NCBI GenBank assembly: GCA_014804675.1
Contig: JAAUZH010000004.1
Location: 216,885-280,884 of the forward strand
Reading direction: 5' to 3'
From: Lachnospiraceae bacterium
GTDB taxonomy: Bacteria; Bacillota; Clostridia; Lachnospirales; Lachnospiraceae
Length of the DNA stretch: 64,000 nt
A program made the translations under genes and the position numbers. Below, piece by piece: positions 9,504-19,546 of the stretch. Position 1 is the first letter of the stretch; every line of letters begins with the position of its first letter. The notes under the pieces are model-generated. The model searched no databases, had not been told where the DNA came from, and was given only the letters and a program-made list of their open reading frames with translations.

Positions 9504-10787
9504 TTAATCTTTTCTATGAAAATATTGTTCCCAATTCTCTATAACCTCTTCGGCTGTTTCCCTTGTACATTTTAACAGCTGGCACAAAGTATCAACAGCA
9601 GAATCCTTCAAACCTATTACCAAATATTTGTCTACTAAATCCAAATCTGATTTCTGACATACTATTCCATTTATTGTAACAGTATCTCCCATAGGCTCCG
9701 GAACTGTGGGATATGCCTGTGCGGCCCCCATTCCCTTATTTCCTATCACGTTCATATCGTAATAGGAACTTTCCATAAGATAACCATTCCCTTGCCCGCT
9801 TTGACTGAAATCACCGTTCTCAGCATTCATCCCGTTTCCATTTGCCAGATGGCCGCTTCCATAAATTCCGCCTGTGGGACTGCCAGCCTGTGGGACTTCA
9901 ATAGGTTCATTGGAAAAAGCATCCTGATAACCATATCCCATCATATTACCATAACCATTATAAGGAGTTGACACCCTTTGAGCCATTTCCTGCCTTTGTA
10001 CATCGAGATAATTTTCCACAGAAAGTACACCGATTATCGTATAAACAAAGGCTAATATCAAATATATAAGCTGTGCAATCGAATCCGGTATGAAAGTCAA
10101 ATATACTTTAAAAACAAGATCGACAATCCTAATTGCAGTATAAGAATAAATACCGATACGATAAACCTGCCCTGCAGATAATCCTTTTTTTAATATAGCA
10201 GAAAAAATCATTGCAAGTAATGCTAAAAGCAGAGATGCGATAAAATGAATTATTGTAAGGAAAGGAAATATCAAAAACGGAAATATGACAAATGACACTC
10301 TGATATATCGGATACACATATCCAAAAGTCCATCTCTTGTATAACGCTTTCCTTTAAAGTCTGAAAAACTTATATCCCTTAATTGATTATCATCATAAAT
10401 CAGGAGATTGCTCTTACTAATCAATATCACTCCATGATACCCTTTTGTATCCAGCATATACTCCAAATCACTTAATTCAAATTTTTCAATTTCCGAATCC
10501 GCACAAAGAAAGTAATCCTTAGTGGCAAAATTATAAGGCTCTTCTAAATGCAGTTCCCCATTATCCAGATAGAAATCCGGTATTTCTTCCATCACCATTT
10601 CTTTAGCTCTGCCCAAATCTAACGTTATAAACACTGAACCTATCCAGATAATTACATAAAAAAGAGAAAACAAACATACAAATCCTATCATACGGCCGGT
10701 TCCCACCAGGGCAAGCCTGTCATACTGATCCGGTCTGAATAATGCGATCCACAACTGTTTAAAAAAGTTTAACCGTTCTCTTCTCAT
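9504..10787 (-). CDS. DUF1189-type membrane protein with extra C-terminal domain
   Basis: 427 residues. The first 280 look like DUF1189: LNFFKQLWIALFRPDQYDRL, a first membrane helix, a soluble loop of about 120 residues (residues 55-165), then several helices to about residue 270. Next comes a Gly/Asn/Tyr-rich linker (residues 280-360, with YGNMMGYGYQ and GNGMNAENG). The C-terminal 60 residues form a small helical domain (KSDLDLVDKYLVIGLKDSA, then CQLLKCTRETAEEVIENWEQ). Function is unknown. It is alone between the lysR gene and a chemoreceptor. Confidence 0.7.
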   Translation of the reverse strand: MRRERLNFFKQLWIALFRPDQYDRLALVGTGRMIGFVCLFSLFYVIIWIGSVFITLDLGRAKEMVMEEIPDFYLDNGELHLEEPYNFATKDYFLCADSEIEKFELSDLEYMLDTKGYHGVILISKSNLLIYDDNQLRDISFSDFKGKRYTRDGLLDMCIRYIRVSFVIFPFLIFPFLTIIHFIASLLLALLAMIFSAILKKGLSAGQVYRIGIYSYTAIRIVDLVFKVYLTFIPDSIAQLIYLILAFVYTIIGVLSVENYLDVQRQEMAQRVSTPYNGYGNMMGYGYQDAFSNEPIEVPQAGSPTGGIYGSGHLANGNGMNAENGDFSQSGQGNGYLMESSYYDMNVIGNKGMGAAQAYPTVPEPMGDTVTINGIVCQKSDLDLVDKYLVIGLKDSAVDTLCQLLKCTRETAEEVIENWEQYFHRKD

Positions 10788-10895
10788 CGTAATAAAACCC
10801 CCGTTCTTTTGTATGGATTGGAAGCCATATTCACTCCAATTATATAATTCAATATACTATAACAAAAAAACGAGGGTACGTCAACAAAAAAAATA

Positions 10896-12440
10896 TTAAG
10901 TTTCCAAAAGAGCTTCCAACTCTAATACCATGGAATTCAATTCATCCACCTGCTGGGTCAAAACTCCTATTTCTTCCGTATTGCTTTGAACCATCTGAGT
11001 AATGTTGCTGAACTCTTCATTTTCACTGTGAATCCGCTCCGCAATGTCTTCATTTACCGATACCGTTCTCACAATCACATCCCCCTGCTGCTTTTGCAGG
11101 GAATCTACAGATGCTATGGCTTCTGTGGACTTCTTTAATAATTCCATCATGCTGCGGATTCCTTTTACCGTTTCTGACAGCACATTGCTCTGATGTATCA
11201 TCTGCTTGGCATTTTCATTCATGAATTCTGCCACTTCAGAAGTTCCAGACTGAACTCTGTTTACCACCTCATCTACCTTTAATAAGGATTCCCTCGTATT
11301 ATTAGCCAGATTTCCTACTTCCTGCGCTACTACTGCAAATCCTTTTCCTGCCTCACCTGCTCTTGCCGCTTCTATAGAAGCATTCAGCGCAAGAAGATTC
11401 GTGGATTCTGCAATTTCACTTATAATATTTAAGGTTTGTCCAATTTCGTCTGTTTCCATCAAAAGCTTTTCGGTCACTTCCATTGTCTTCTTGGTGGATT
11501 CATCTACGGTTTCGCTAATACTCAACAAGTGATTCAATGCTTTTTCATTTGAAATCGAAATCTCAGACAGATCTTTGGAAATCTGATCCGCAAGCTGCAT
11601 CTTTTCTGCCATGTCCCTGCCCACACGCTCCAAATCCGTAAGGTTTTCGCTGCTTTCATTTGATTTTTCCAGCATGGCGCTGTTACTATGTAATAAGCTC
11701 TCACTAATAGCGGATAACTCTTCCGTGGAGGCGCTTTCATTTTCAGCAGTGGCAAGCAATGCCTGACTGGCATCTCCCAAGGACTTGGTCAGCTCTGTAA
11801 CCTTTTTCAACACCTGGGCCACCCGGTTGCTGTTCTTTTCCACTTCGACTTTTTTAGCATTTACCAAAAAATGAGATACAAAATAATTTAACAGCAAAAG
11901 TCCCAGCATCGTTAAAAAGATAACAGCAATACGCATCAATATTTCCTGAAGCATAATGGATTTGTCCGGCATATTATATGCCGGCCTGATAAACCAGGAT
12001 GCGATAGTGGATATGCTAAGACCGCTAATAACAAATACACTAAGCTTAAAATCCAGAAAGAAGGATATTAGAACTACAAAATAATAAGCAACATACCAGA
12101 ATTCTCCGGTAGGAACTAAAATAGTAAACCCAAAATAATTGACAAAAACTGCAATGGCAACTAAAAGTTTCACCCTGCCATAGCTTTTAAAATTCAATCT
12201 TCCAGTTTCTTTATCCACAATACTGCGGTATTGCAGAAATAGGATGATTTCCTCCGGCAGTGCAATGCACACAAAGAAAATAAAGGCATGAATCCATTTC
12301 ATACTTTCAAAGCACCCCAAAAACTTAAATGCCGGAAAACCAATAGACCCAACCGCAATGCTCAACATTACCACTATCGTAACAAGCCTGCTTGTTTTTA
12401 CGTAATATTCTTCAATTACACTCATCTTTTCAGTTTCCAT
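10896..12440 (-). CDS. Methyl-accepting chemotaxis protein
   Basis: 514 residues if started at ATG 12440, which has GGAGGG 9 bases upstream; the longer reading to 12479 runs through that site. The N-terminal 180 residues hold about six hydrophobic segments rather than a periplasmic sensor domain, so it probably senses something in or across the membrane. The C-terminal signalling domain has the conserved hairpin tip region around [20 protein letters not shown], then [15 protein letters not shown]. No other chemotaxis genes are in the window. Its direction matches ilvC but the terminator at 12628-12667 separates them. Confidence 0.9.
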   Translation of the reverse strand: METEKMSVIEEYYVKTSRLVTIVVMLSIAVGSIGFPAFKFLGCFESMKWIHAFIFFVCIALPEEIILFLQYRSIVDKETGRLNFKSYGRVKLLVAIAVFVNYFGFTILVPTGEFWYVAYYFVVLISFFLDFKLSVFVISGLSISTIASWFIRPAYNMPDKSIMLQEILMRIAVIFLTMLGLLLLNYFVSHFLVNAKKVEVEKNSNRVAQVLKKVTELTKSLGDASQALLATAENESASTEELSAISESLLHSNSAMLEKSNESSENLTDLERVGRDMAEKMQLADQISKDLSEISISNEKALNHLLSISETVDESTKKTMEVTEKLLMETDEIGQTLNIISEIAESTNLLALNASIEAARAGEAGKGFAVVAQEVGNLANNTRESLLKVDEVVNRVQSGTSEVAEFMNENAKQMIHQSNVLSETVKGIRSMMELLKKSTEAIASVDSLQKQQGDVIVRTVSVNEDIAERIHSENEEFSNITQMVQSNTEEIGVLTQQVDELNSMVLELEALLET

Positions 12441-12627
12441 GAAAGCTTCCCTCCGTCTTATAATAATTTTACTTCTCATTTAATCCGTTTTTTGAAAAAA
12501 CTAAATTATACTTATTATACAAGCTAAGTTAGGAATTATCAACAATATTTTTTTTAATTTTTCTATTTTTGCTTTCATTTTGCACAAAGTTCATTTGGGG
12601 ACTGTAATAGAAATAGAAATCTTGCAC

Positions 12628-12667
12628 AAAAAAGCTGCGGCATACTATTTTTTATGCCACAGCTTTT
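12628..12667 (-). terminator. Terminator after ilvC
   Basis: AAAAGCTGCGGCATA pairs with TATGCCACAGCTTTT around a short AT loop; on the minus strand the stem ends in CAGCTTTTTTG. It lies about 30 bases after the ilvC stop. Confidence 0.85.
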
Positions 12668-12695
12668 CAAAAAACAACCAGCTCTATCCATTATA

Positions 12696-13745
<1,050 letters not shown>

Positions 13746-13781
13746 TTATTGAAAGTTAGTATTCGCTAACTAATCATACAC

Positions 13782-14279
13782 TTATAAATAAGTAACGTTT
13801 TCAATTCCCCTGCCAAGACCTGCAATTCCGGTTCTTGCCAGCTCTAAGATTTCATAGCCGTCTAACAAACCGATAAACGCATCTATTTTATCCTGATCTC
13901 CAATAAGCTCAATAATCAGGCTTTCCTTGGAAACATCAATAATATTGGCACGGAAAATATCCGCTACCGCAATAATGGCTTGACGCTGCATAGGATCTGC
14001 CTTTACCTTAATCAGGCAAAGCTCCCGGTATACGCTTTCTCCCGGCTTAAGTTCCTTAATGTCACGAATGTCCACCAGCTTGCCAACCTGCTTTTCAATC
14101 TGGTCTAAAATCTCATCATTGCCGCTTGTGACAATGGTAATCCTGGTAAACTTGGGATCGGCTGTAACTCCTGCGGTAATGCTTTCAATATTGTAGCCCC
14201 TTCTGCTGAACAGTCCGGATATACGGCTTAATACTCCGGGCGTATTGTCCACTAAGAGCTGAAATACTTTTTTCTGCAT
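13782..14279 (-). CDS. ilvN: Acetolactate synthase small (regulatory) subunit, copy 1
   Basis: 165 residues with the N-terminal ACT domain (FQLLVDNTPGVLSRISGLFSRRGYNIESI) and the C-terminal ALS_ss_C domain (LCLIKVKADPMQRQAI, then ARTGIAGLGRG). The subunit binds valine and activates and feedback-inhibits IlvB. It is a full-length, typical copy. A second, diverged small-subunit gene lies 115 bases upstream, next to ilvB. This copy has its own promoter-like sequence and leads into ilvC. Confidence 0.95.
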   Translation of the reverse strand: MQKKVFQLLVDNTPGVLSRISGLFSRRGYNIESITAGVTADPKFTRITIVTSGNDEILDQIEKQVGKLVDIRDIKELKPGESVYRELCLIKVKADPMQRQAIIAVADIFRANIIDVSKESLIIELIGDQDKIDAFIGLLDGYEILELARTGIAGLGRGIENVTYL

Positions 14280-14310
14280 AATACTGACCTCTTTCCTCTC
14301 GGTTCTTTCT

Positions 14311-14340
14311 ATTCTAACAGTAGATAAGTACCCTTGTCAA
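14311..14340 (-). promoter_or_regulatory. Promoter of ilvN1-ilvC
   Basis: On the minus strand TTGACA (14335-14340) and TAGAAT (14311-14316) are separated by 18 bases, about 30 bases before the ilvN start. This matches a housekeeping sigma promoter and suggests the ilvN1-ilvC pair is transcribed independently of ilvB-ilvN2. Confidence 0.65.
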
Positions 14341-14394
14341 TGTATGAAAACCACTCATGTTTTCTATAACCAATAGTTATGAAAAGGGCTCTTA

Positions 14395-14886
14395 TTATTC
14401 TTTTTCATTTTCAGAGCACTTAGGAAGCGCCAGGGTTCCTGTTCTGGCAACCTCTACAATGCTCACAGATTTGAACATGGTAAGTAGCAGCTTGATCCGG
14501 TCCGGGGTGTCACAAATCTGGATCATCATAAAGGATTTGGACATATCTACGATTTCCGCTTTCATGATATCGCAGATTTCCACAATGTCCCTGCGGTTGC
14601 TTTTGTTGTATTTTACCTTCATGAGCATCAGCTCCCTGGATATGCTGTGAGGCTCGTCAAAGGTCTTCACCTTGATAATATCCAGCTTTTTATTCAACTG
14701 TTTTTCAATCTGCTCCAGGGTCCTTTGATTGCCGCTTGAAACAATAGTCATACAGGAAACGCTGTTATCATCCGTTTCCCCCACGGCAAGGGAATCAATA
14801 TTAAAACATCTTCTGGAAAAAAGACCGGCTACCTTGCATAATACACCGGAACGGTTTTCTACTAATACGGAATATATTTTTTTCAT
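14395..14886 (-). CDS. Acetolactate synthase small subunit, diverged copy 2
   Basis: 163 residues, homologous to the neighbouring ilvN over its whole length. The ACT domain reads SVLVENRSGVLCKVAGLFSRRCFNIDSL and the end ARTGTLALPKCSENEKE. It differs from copy 1 in the ACT loop (SRRCFNIDSLAVGETDD against SRRGYNIESITAGVTAD) and in lacking the GIAGLGRG tail. It starts 9 bases after the ilvB stop, so it is the copy translationally linked to the large subunit. The two copies may give differently regulated holoenzymes; this is inference. Confidence 0.9.
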   Translation of the reverse strand: MKKIYSVLVENRSGVLCKVAGLFSRRCFNIDSLAVGETDDNSVSCMTIVSSGNQRTLEQIEKQLNKKLDIIKVKTFDEPHSISRELMLMKVKYNKSNRRDIVEICDIMKAEIVDMSKSFMMIQICDTPDRIKLLLTMFKSVSIVEVARTGTLALPKCSENEKE

Positions 14887-14895
14887 CTTACACCT

Positions 14896-16539
14896 CTATT
14901 TTACTAAATCCATTGGATCGATTAAGCACTCCATCAGTACGCATCCATCATAGGATAAGAACTTATCCACTGCTTCCTCTGCTTCTTCCATGTTATGCAC
15001 TCTGATGAACGGCATTTCATAAGCTTTGGCAATATGCTCTAAATCCGGGCTTCCGGATAAATCCACTACGGAATAATTATCTGCATAAGTATAATGCTGA
15101 TACTCCCTGACCATTCCCAAATAAGAGTTCTTCAGCACGATTACCTTTGCATGGATGCCATGCTGCTTCATGGTGGCAAATTCCATCATGGACATTTGGA
15201 AAGACCCGTCACCGCATACAGCAATGACCTGTTTTTCCTTCCTTGCATATTTGGCGCCCATTGCTGCCGGAATAGAATAGCCCATGGTTCCCATGCCGCC
15301 GGAGGTCAAAAACCTTCCAGACTTTACTACATGATAACCGCAGGACCAGATTTGATTTTGTCCCACATCTGCCACATAAATGCCGTCATCTTCCATCTTT
15401 TCGGAAAGCATGGTAATGAACCGGGCTGGATCTACATATTCCGGCTTTGGATTTCTCTTTGGCTCCATAGTTTCCTTATAGCCCTTTAAGGTTTCAATCC
15501 ATTCCCTGTAATTTCCTTCAATTTCATACTTGGCAAAATCAAAGAAAATGTGCTTTATATCTCCTACAATAGGAATATGGGGACCTACATTTTTTCCGAT
15601 TTCTGCCGGGTCCACGTCAATATGTACCAATATTTTATTATTGGTAATTAAATCCGGCTGGCTTACTGCCCGGTCCGCAACTCTTGCACCAATCATAATC
15701 AGCAGATCGGATTCATTCATGGCACGGTTGGCATAGGGCTTTCCATTATTTCCCACCATGCCGAAATACATCGGGTGCTTCGTAGGCATGGCGCCGATTC
15801 CCATCATAGTAGAGACTACCGGAATCTGATACCTTGAGACGAATTCACGAAGCTCCTTTTCCGCATCCGATAAAAGCACGCCTCCTCCAACACAGATAAT
15901 GGGCCGTTTTGCCTTATGAAGTGCTGCAACTACCTTTGATATCTGAACAGCATGACCCTTTACAGTGGGCTTATAGGTTCTTAAATTTACATCAGAAGGA
16001 TATTTGAACTTATTGACAGGCGCATTTTGCACATCAATCGGCACATCAATGAGAACCGGTCCCTTTCTGCCTGTACTGGCAATGTAAAATGCTTCCTTGA
16101 ACACTCTCGGAATATCCTCCGGATTTTTTACAAGATAGCTGTATTTTACAAAAGACTCCACCGCCCCGGTAATATCCGCTTCCTGAAACACATCGCTTCC
16201 TAATAATTCGCTGTTTACTTGTCCGGTAATGCATACAAGGGGAATGCTGTCTGCAAAGGCCGTGGCAATTCCCGTAATCAGATTGGTGGCGCCCGGACCT
16301 GAGGTCACCGCACAGACTCCCACCTTGCCCGTTACTCTTGCCACACCGCTTGCTGCATGTGCCGCATTTTGTTCCGTACGTACTAAAATACTTTCTATTT
16401 CCGAGCCAAGCAGGCTGTTGTAAAAGGGACAGATGGCAACGCCTGGATAGCCAAATACTGCCTGCACTCCTTCTTCTTCTAAACACTTTATCATGGCATC
16501 TGCGCCTATCATAATTTCAACTTCCTTTCCTTTTCCCAT
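14896..16539 (-). CDS. ilvB: Acetolactate synthase large subunit
   Basis: 547 residues, somewhat short for the family. TPP-enzyme features: the catalytic Glu region LVRTEQNAAHAASGVARVTG, the central domain VGGGVLLSDAEKELREF, and the TPP/Mg site GDGSFQMSMMEFATM with the later LKNSYLGMV. It condenses pyruvate with pyruvate or 2-ketobutyrate. Upstream is metH (12 bases), downstream ilvN2 (9 bases), so these three are probably one transcript. Pyruvate oxidase-like relatives exist, but the pathway context settles the call. Confidence 0.96.
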   Translation of the reverse strand: MGKGKEVEIMIGADAMIKCLEEEGVQAVFGYPGVAICPFYNSLLGSEIESILVRTEQNAAHAASGVARVTGKVGVCAVTSGPGATNLITGIATAFADSIPLVCITGQVNSELLGSDVFQEADITGAVESFVKYSYLVKNPEDIPRVFKEAFYIASTGRKGPVLIDVPIDVQNAPVNKFKYPSDVNLRTYKPTVKGHAVQISKVVAALHKAKRPIICVGGGVLLSDAEKELREFVSRYQIPVVSTMMGIGAMPTKHPMYFGMVGNNGKPYANRAMNESDLLIMIGARVADRAVSQPDLITNNKILVHIDVDPAEIGKNVGPHIPIVGDIKHIFFDFAKYEIEGNYREWIETLKGYKETMEPKRNPKPEYVDPARFITMLSEKMEDDGIYVADVGQNQIWSCGYHVVKSGRFLTSGGMGTMGYSIPAAMGAKYARKEKQVIAVCGDGSFQMSMMEFATMKQHGIHAKVIVLKNSYLGMVREYQHYTYADNYSVVDLSGSPDLEHIAKAYEMPFIRVHNMEEAEEAVDKFLSYDGCVLMECLIDPMDLVK

Positions 16540-16551
16540 ATGATTTTGTTA

Positions 16552-19002
16552 TCAATCTTCTATATTTAAAATCCGCTTTGTAAGCTTTACCGCATCCGCA
16601 GCATCTTTTGAGTAACCGTCTGCGCCGATTTCATCCGCATAGTCCTGAGTAATGACGGCTCCTCCGATAATGACCTTTGCATCCACCTGCTTTTCCTCTT
16701 TGTAAGCAATTACGTTTTTCATTTCCTGCATAGTAGTGGTCATAAGTGCGGATAATGCGATTATTTTTGCATTTTCTTCCTTGGCAACTCTGATAATCTC
16801 CTCTTTTGGAACATCCTTGCCAAGGTCAATGACTCGGAACCCGTAATTTTTCAGCATCAAAGCCACCAGATTTTTCCCGATATCGTGAATATCCCCTTCC
16901 ACAGTGGCAATGACTATGGTAGGCATTTCCTTTTCTCCCCCTGCTTCAAGCAGATAAGGCTCCAAATATTCAATAGATGCCTTCATTGCTTCAGCGCTTG
17001 CAATCAGCTGGGGCAGGAAATATTTTCCCTTGTCAAACAAATCACCCACTTCATTGATGGCAGGAAGCAGCCAGTGGTCCAATAAATCCTTTGGCTCATA
17101 ACCCGCATCCATTGCCTTTTTGGTAATGGTGGTAATGGATTTCTTATTTCCCTTTAGGACGGCTTCATACAGCAGGGCAGTTTCCGCTTTTGTTTCTGTC
17201 ACTGCTTTTGCATCCTTCCCGGAACCATCCGCTTGATTAGCGCCTGTTAATTCTGCTTTTTCTTTTAGGGAATTCATCCTTTCAATATAGGAAATATCCG
17301 CTCCTTCTTTATTTAAAAGAAGGTCGGAGGCAAATGCGCTGTTCACTAAAAGCTCCTGGCTTGGATTGGCAATTGCCATCGTCAGCCCGTTTGCAATTGC
17401 CATGGTGAGGAATGCCGCATTTACATAACTTCTTTCCGGCAGTCCAAAGGAAATATTGGAAAGCCCGCATATGGTGGCAAGTCCCATTTCCCTGCAATAT
17501 GCAATCGTTTCCAGAGTTTCCAGTGCAGCGTTTTTATTGGCTCCTACCGTTGCCACCAGGCCGTCCACCACAATATCCTCTTTTGTCATGCCAAGCTCTA
17601 ATGCTTTCTTTAGGATTATCTGGATGATTTTCTTTTTTTCTTCCAGATTTTTTGGAAGCCCTTCATCCGATAAGGGCAAAAGGATGAACATAGCACCGTA
17701 TTTTCTGGCAATGGGCAACAGCTTTTCAAATTTTTCTTTTTCCAGGGAAATAGAGTTGATAAGGGCCCGTCCCGGATATTTCCGAAGAGCTGCTTCGATT
17801 ACATCTACATGGCTGGAATCAATTGCCAGTGGAAGGGATGTAATATTGCCTACCGTTTCCAACACCTTCAGCATCATTTTCTTTTCGTCTATGCCGCTCA
17901 TTCCCATGTTGATATCCAATATGGAGGCGCCGCATTGTTCCTGTTCCCTTGCAAAGGTTTCCACCAGCTCCAAATCGTCTTCCCGAAGCTTTTCCTGAAG
18001 CTTTTTCTTGCCGGTAGGGTTAATGCGCTCTCCCACAATCATAAAACGATCCTGCAGAGAAAAGCATAAAGACTGTCTTTCGCTTGCCAGATATCTGAAA
18101 TTGGTTCTTTCTCTTTTCCTTGTGTTCAAATGTCCCGTAGTCTTTACCAGTTCTCTGATGTATTCAGGCGTAGTGCCGCAGCAGCCTCCCAATATGGAAG
18201 CGCCTGCGTCCACCAGTCCCACCATTTCCTGTGCAAATGTATCCTTGTCCATATTGTAAACCGTAGCCCCGGTTTGATCCAATACAGGCATTCCTGCATT
18301 TGGCTTTGCAATAATAGGAAGCTCTGTCACCTCTGCCATATCCCTGATAACATGGCACATCTGATCCGGTCCGGTGGAGCAATTGGCGCCGATGGCATCC
18401 GCTCCCAGACTTGCCAGTACGATTGCCGCACTTTTAGCATCCGTTCCAAATAAGGTCCTGCCATCACTTTCAAATGTCATAGTTGCCATAATGGGCAAAT
18501 CGCAGGTTTCTTTGGCTGCAATCAAGGCTGCCCTTGTTTCCTGAAGGCTCATCATGGTTTCCACTACAAGCAGATCCACTCCTGCCTCTGCCAGATATCC
18601 AATCTGTTCCTTATATATATCAATCAATGCTTCAAATTCCATGGTACCCATGGGCACAAGCTGTTCTCCGGTCATAGTAATATCACCAGCTACCAAAGCC
18701 TTTCCTCCGGCAGCTTCCCTGCTGAAAGCGGCCAGCTCCATATTTATTTCCCGGCACTGCTCATCCAGTCCGTATTCTTTCAGCTTGATCCGGTTCCCGG
18801 AAAAGGTAGGGGCATATAAAATATTGGTACCCGCATCTACGTACTCCTTCTGCAGCCCGATTAAAACTTCCCTGTTTTCCAAAATCCATTTTTCCGGACA
18901 GACGCCTGCCGGCATTCCTCTTTTTAATAGATTGGAACCTGTGGCGCCATCTAAATAGATAGGTTTTTCTGCTATATATTGTCTAAATTCCTGCTTCGTC
19001 AT
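16552..19002 (-). CDS. metH: Cobalamin-dependent methionine synthase, three-domain form
   Basis: 816 residues from ATG 19002, preceded by AAGGGATG. Domains in order: homocysteine-binding with zinc Cys in GANCSTGPDQM and GGCCGTTPEY (residues 1-290); pterin-binding with MIVGERINPTGKK and DINMGM (about 320-590); B12 cap and B12-binding domain with the base-off motif EGDIHDIGKN (about 640-816). The C-terminal AdoMet reactivation domain of E. coli MetH is absent, so a separate protein must reactivate oxidised cobalamin. It methylates homocysteine from methyltetrahydrofolate. Placement directly upstream of ilvB-ilvN2 is unusual. I saw no riboswitch upstream. Confidence 0.93.
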   Translation of the reverse strand: MTKQEFRQYIAEKPIYLDGATGSNLLKRGMPAGVCPEKWILENREVLIGLQKEYVDAGTNILYAPTFSGNRIKLKEYGLDEQCREINMELAAFSREAAGGKALVAGDITMTGEQLVPMGTMEFEALIDIYKEQIGYLAEAGVDLLVVETMMSLQETRAALIAAKETCDLPIMATMTFESDGRTLFGTDAKSAAIVLASLGADAIGANCSTGPDQMCHVIRDMAEVTELPIIAKPNAGMPVLDQTGATVYNMDKDTFAQEMVGLVDAGASILGGCCGTTPEYIRELVKTTGHLNTRKRERTNFRYLASERQSLCFSLQDRFMIVGERINPTGKKKLQEKLREDDLELVETFAREQEQCGASILDINMGMSGIDEKKMMLKVLETVGNITSLPLAIDSSHVDVIEAALRKYPGRALINSISLEKEKFEKLLPIARKYGAMFILLPLSDEGLPKNLEEKKKIIQIILKKALELGMTKEDIVVDGLVATVGANKNAALETLETIAYCREMGLATICGLSNISFGLPERSYVNAAFLTMAIANGLTMAIANPSQELLVNSAFASDLLLNKEGADISYIERMNSLKEKAELTGANQADGSGKDAKAVTETKAETALLYEAVLKGNKKSITTITKKAMDAGYEPKDLLDHWLLPAINEVGDLFDKGKYFLPQLIASAEAMKASIEYLEPYLLEAGGEKEMPTIVIATVEGDIHDIGKNLVALMLKNYGFRVIDLGKDVPKEEIIRVAKEENAKIIALSALMTTTMQEMKNVIAYKEEKQVDAKVIIGGAVITQDYADEIGADGYSKDAADAVKLTKRILNIED

Positions 19003-19081
19003 TATTTCATCCCTTATTTCAAAAAACACTTTCTAACTATAGTATCACGAAATCCTTTTCCCTGCAACGAAAAGCAATAAA

Positions 19082-19108
19082 AAAACGGCTGTAAAACAGC
19101 CGTTTTTA
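19082..19108. terminator. Bidirectional terminator
   Basis: AAAACGGCTGT / ACAGCCGTTTT with an A-rich loop, flanked by A and T runs. On the minus strand it ends transcripts of the small membrane protein gene at 19128. Confidence 0.85.
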
Positions 19109-19127
19109 CATTTTTACGTTATGTAGA

Positions 19128-19418
19128 TTACTGAAGGATCTTAATCTTTCCAAGAAGCGGAATTTCTTTTTCTTCCTGCTGAATAGCTGCAACGAGTCCC
19201 ATAATCCAGCAAACAAGTATAAAAACGTACCCTAACATACCTACAACCCATCCAATAACCGGAATGACCATAATAATAGAACAAACAATCTGTGCTATAA
19301 TAATAACCAATGCCTGATTCAGATGGAATTTTGCCCCTTCCCTATCTCCTGCAATGAAAGCAATTACAGTGCCGATCCAAGTAAGATAAGCCACAATACT
19401 AGTAGTTCTTGTATCCAT
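19128..19418 (-). CDS. Small Tic20/DUF4870-like membrane protein
   Basis: 96 residues with about three hydrophobic segments (residues 6-22, 32-55, 58-80). The pattern SIVAYLTWIGTVIAFIAGDREGAKFHLNQAL resembles DUF4870/Tic20-like proteins, where a short loop with a conserved FHLNQ-type motif follows the first helix. Function is unknown. GGAGGG is 8 bases upstream of the start. It is monocistronic, ending at a strong terminator. Confidence 0.7.
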   Translation of the reverse strand: MDTRTTSIVAYLTWIGTVIAFIAGDREGAKFHLNQALVIIIAQIVCSIIMVIPVIGWVVGMLGYVFILVCWIMGLVAAIQQEEKEIPLLGKIKILQ

Positions 19419-19546
19419 TTCCTTCCCTCCTATAAGTATTTTTCCGCTTTATTATATCTAATAATGATAAAATATGCAATAAAAATATTAAAAAATAATA
19501 AAATTTGTTAAGGTTTTTATATTTTTGTCGATATATGACATTTCTT

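Noticed and set aside
17456..17998. Plus-strand frame of 180 codons inside metH
   Set aside because: Shadow of metH, with low-complexity Ser/Phe composition.
19003..19081. SAM or cobalamin riboswitch before metH
   Set aside because: The gap is about 80 bases and contains no visible conserved riboswitch core.
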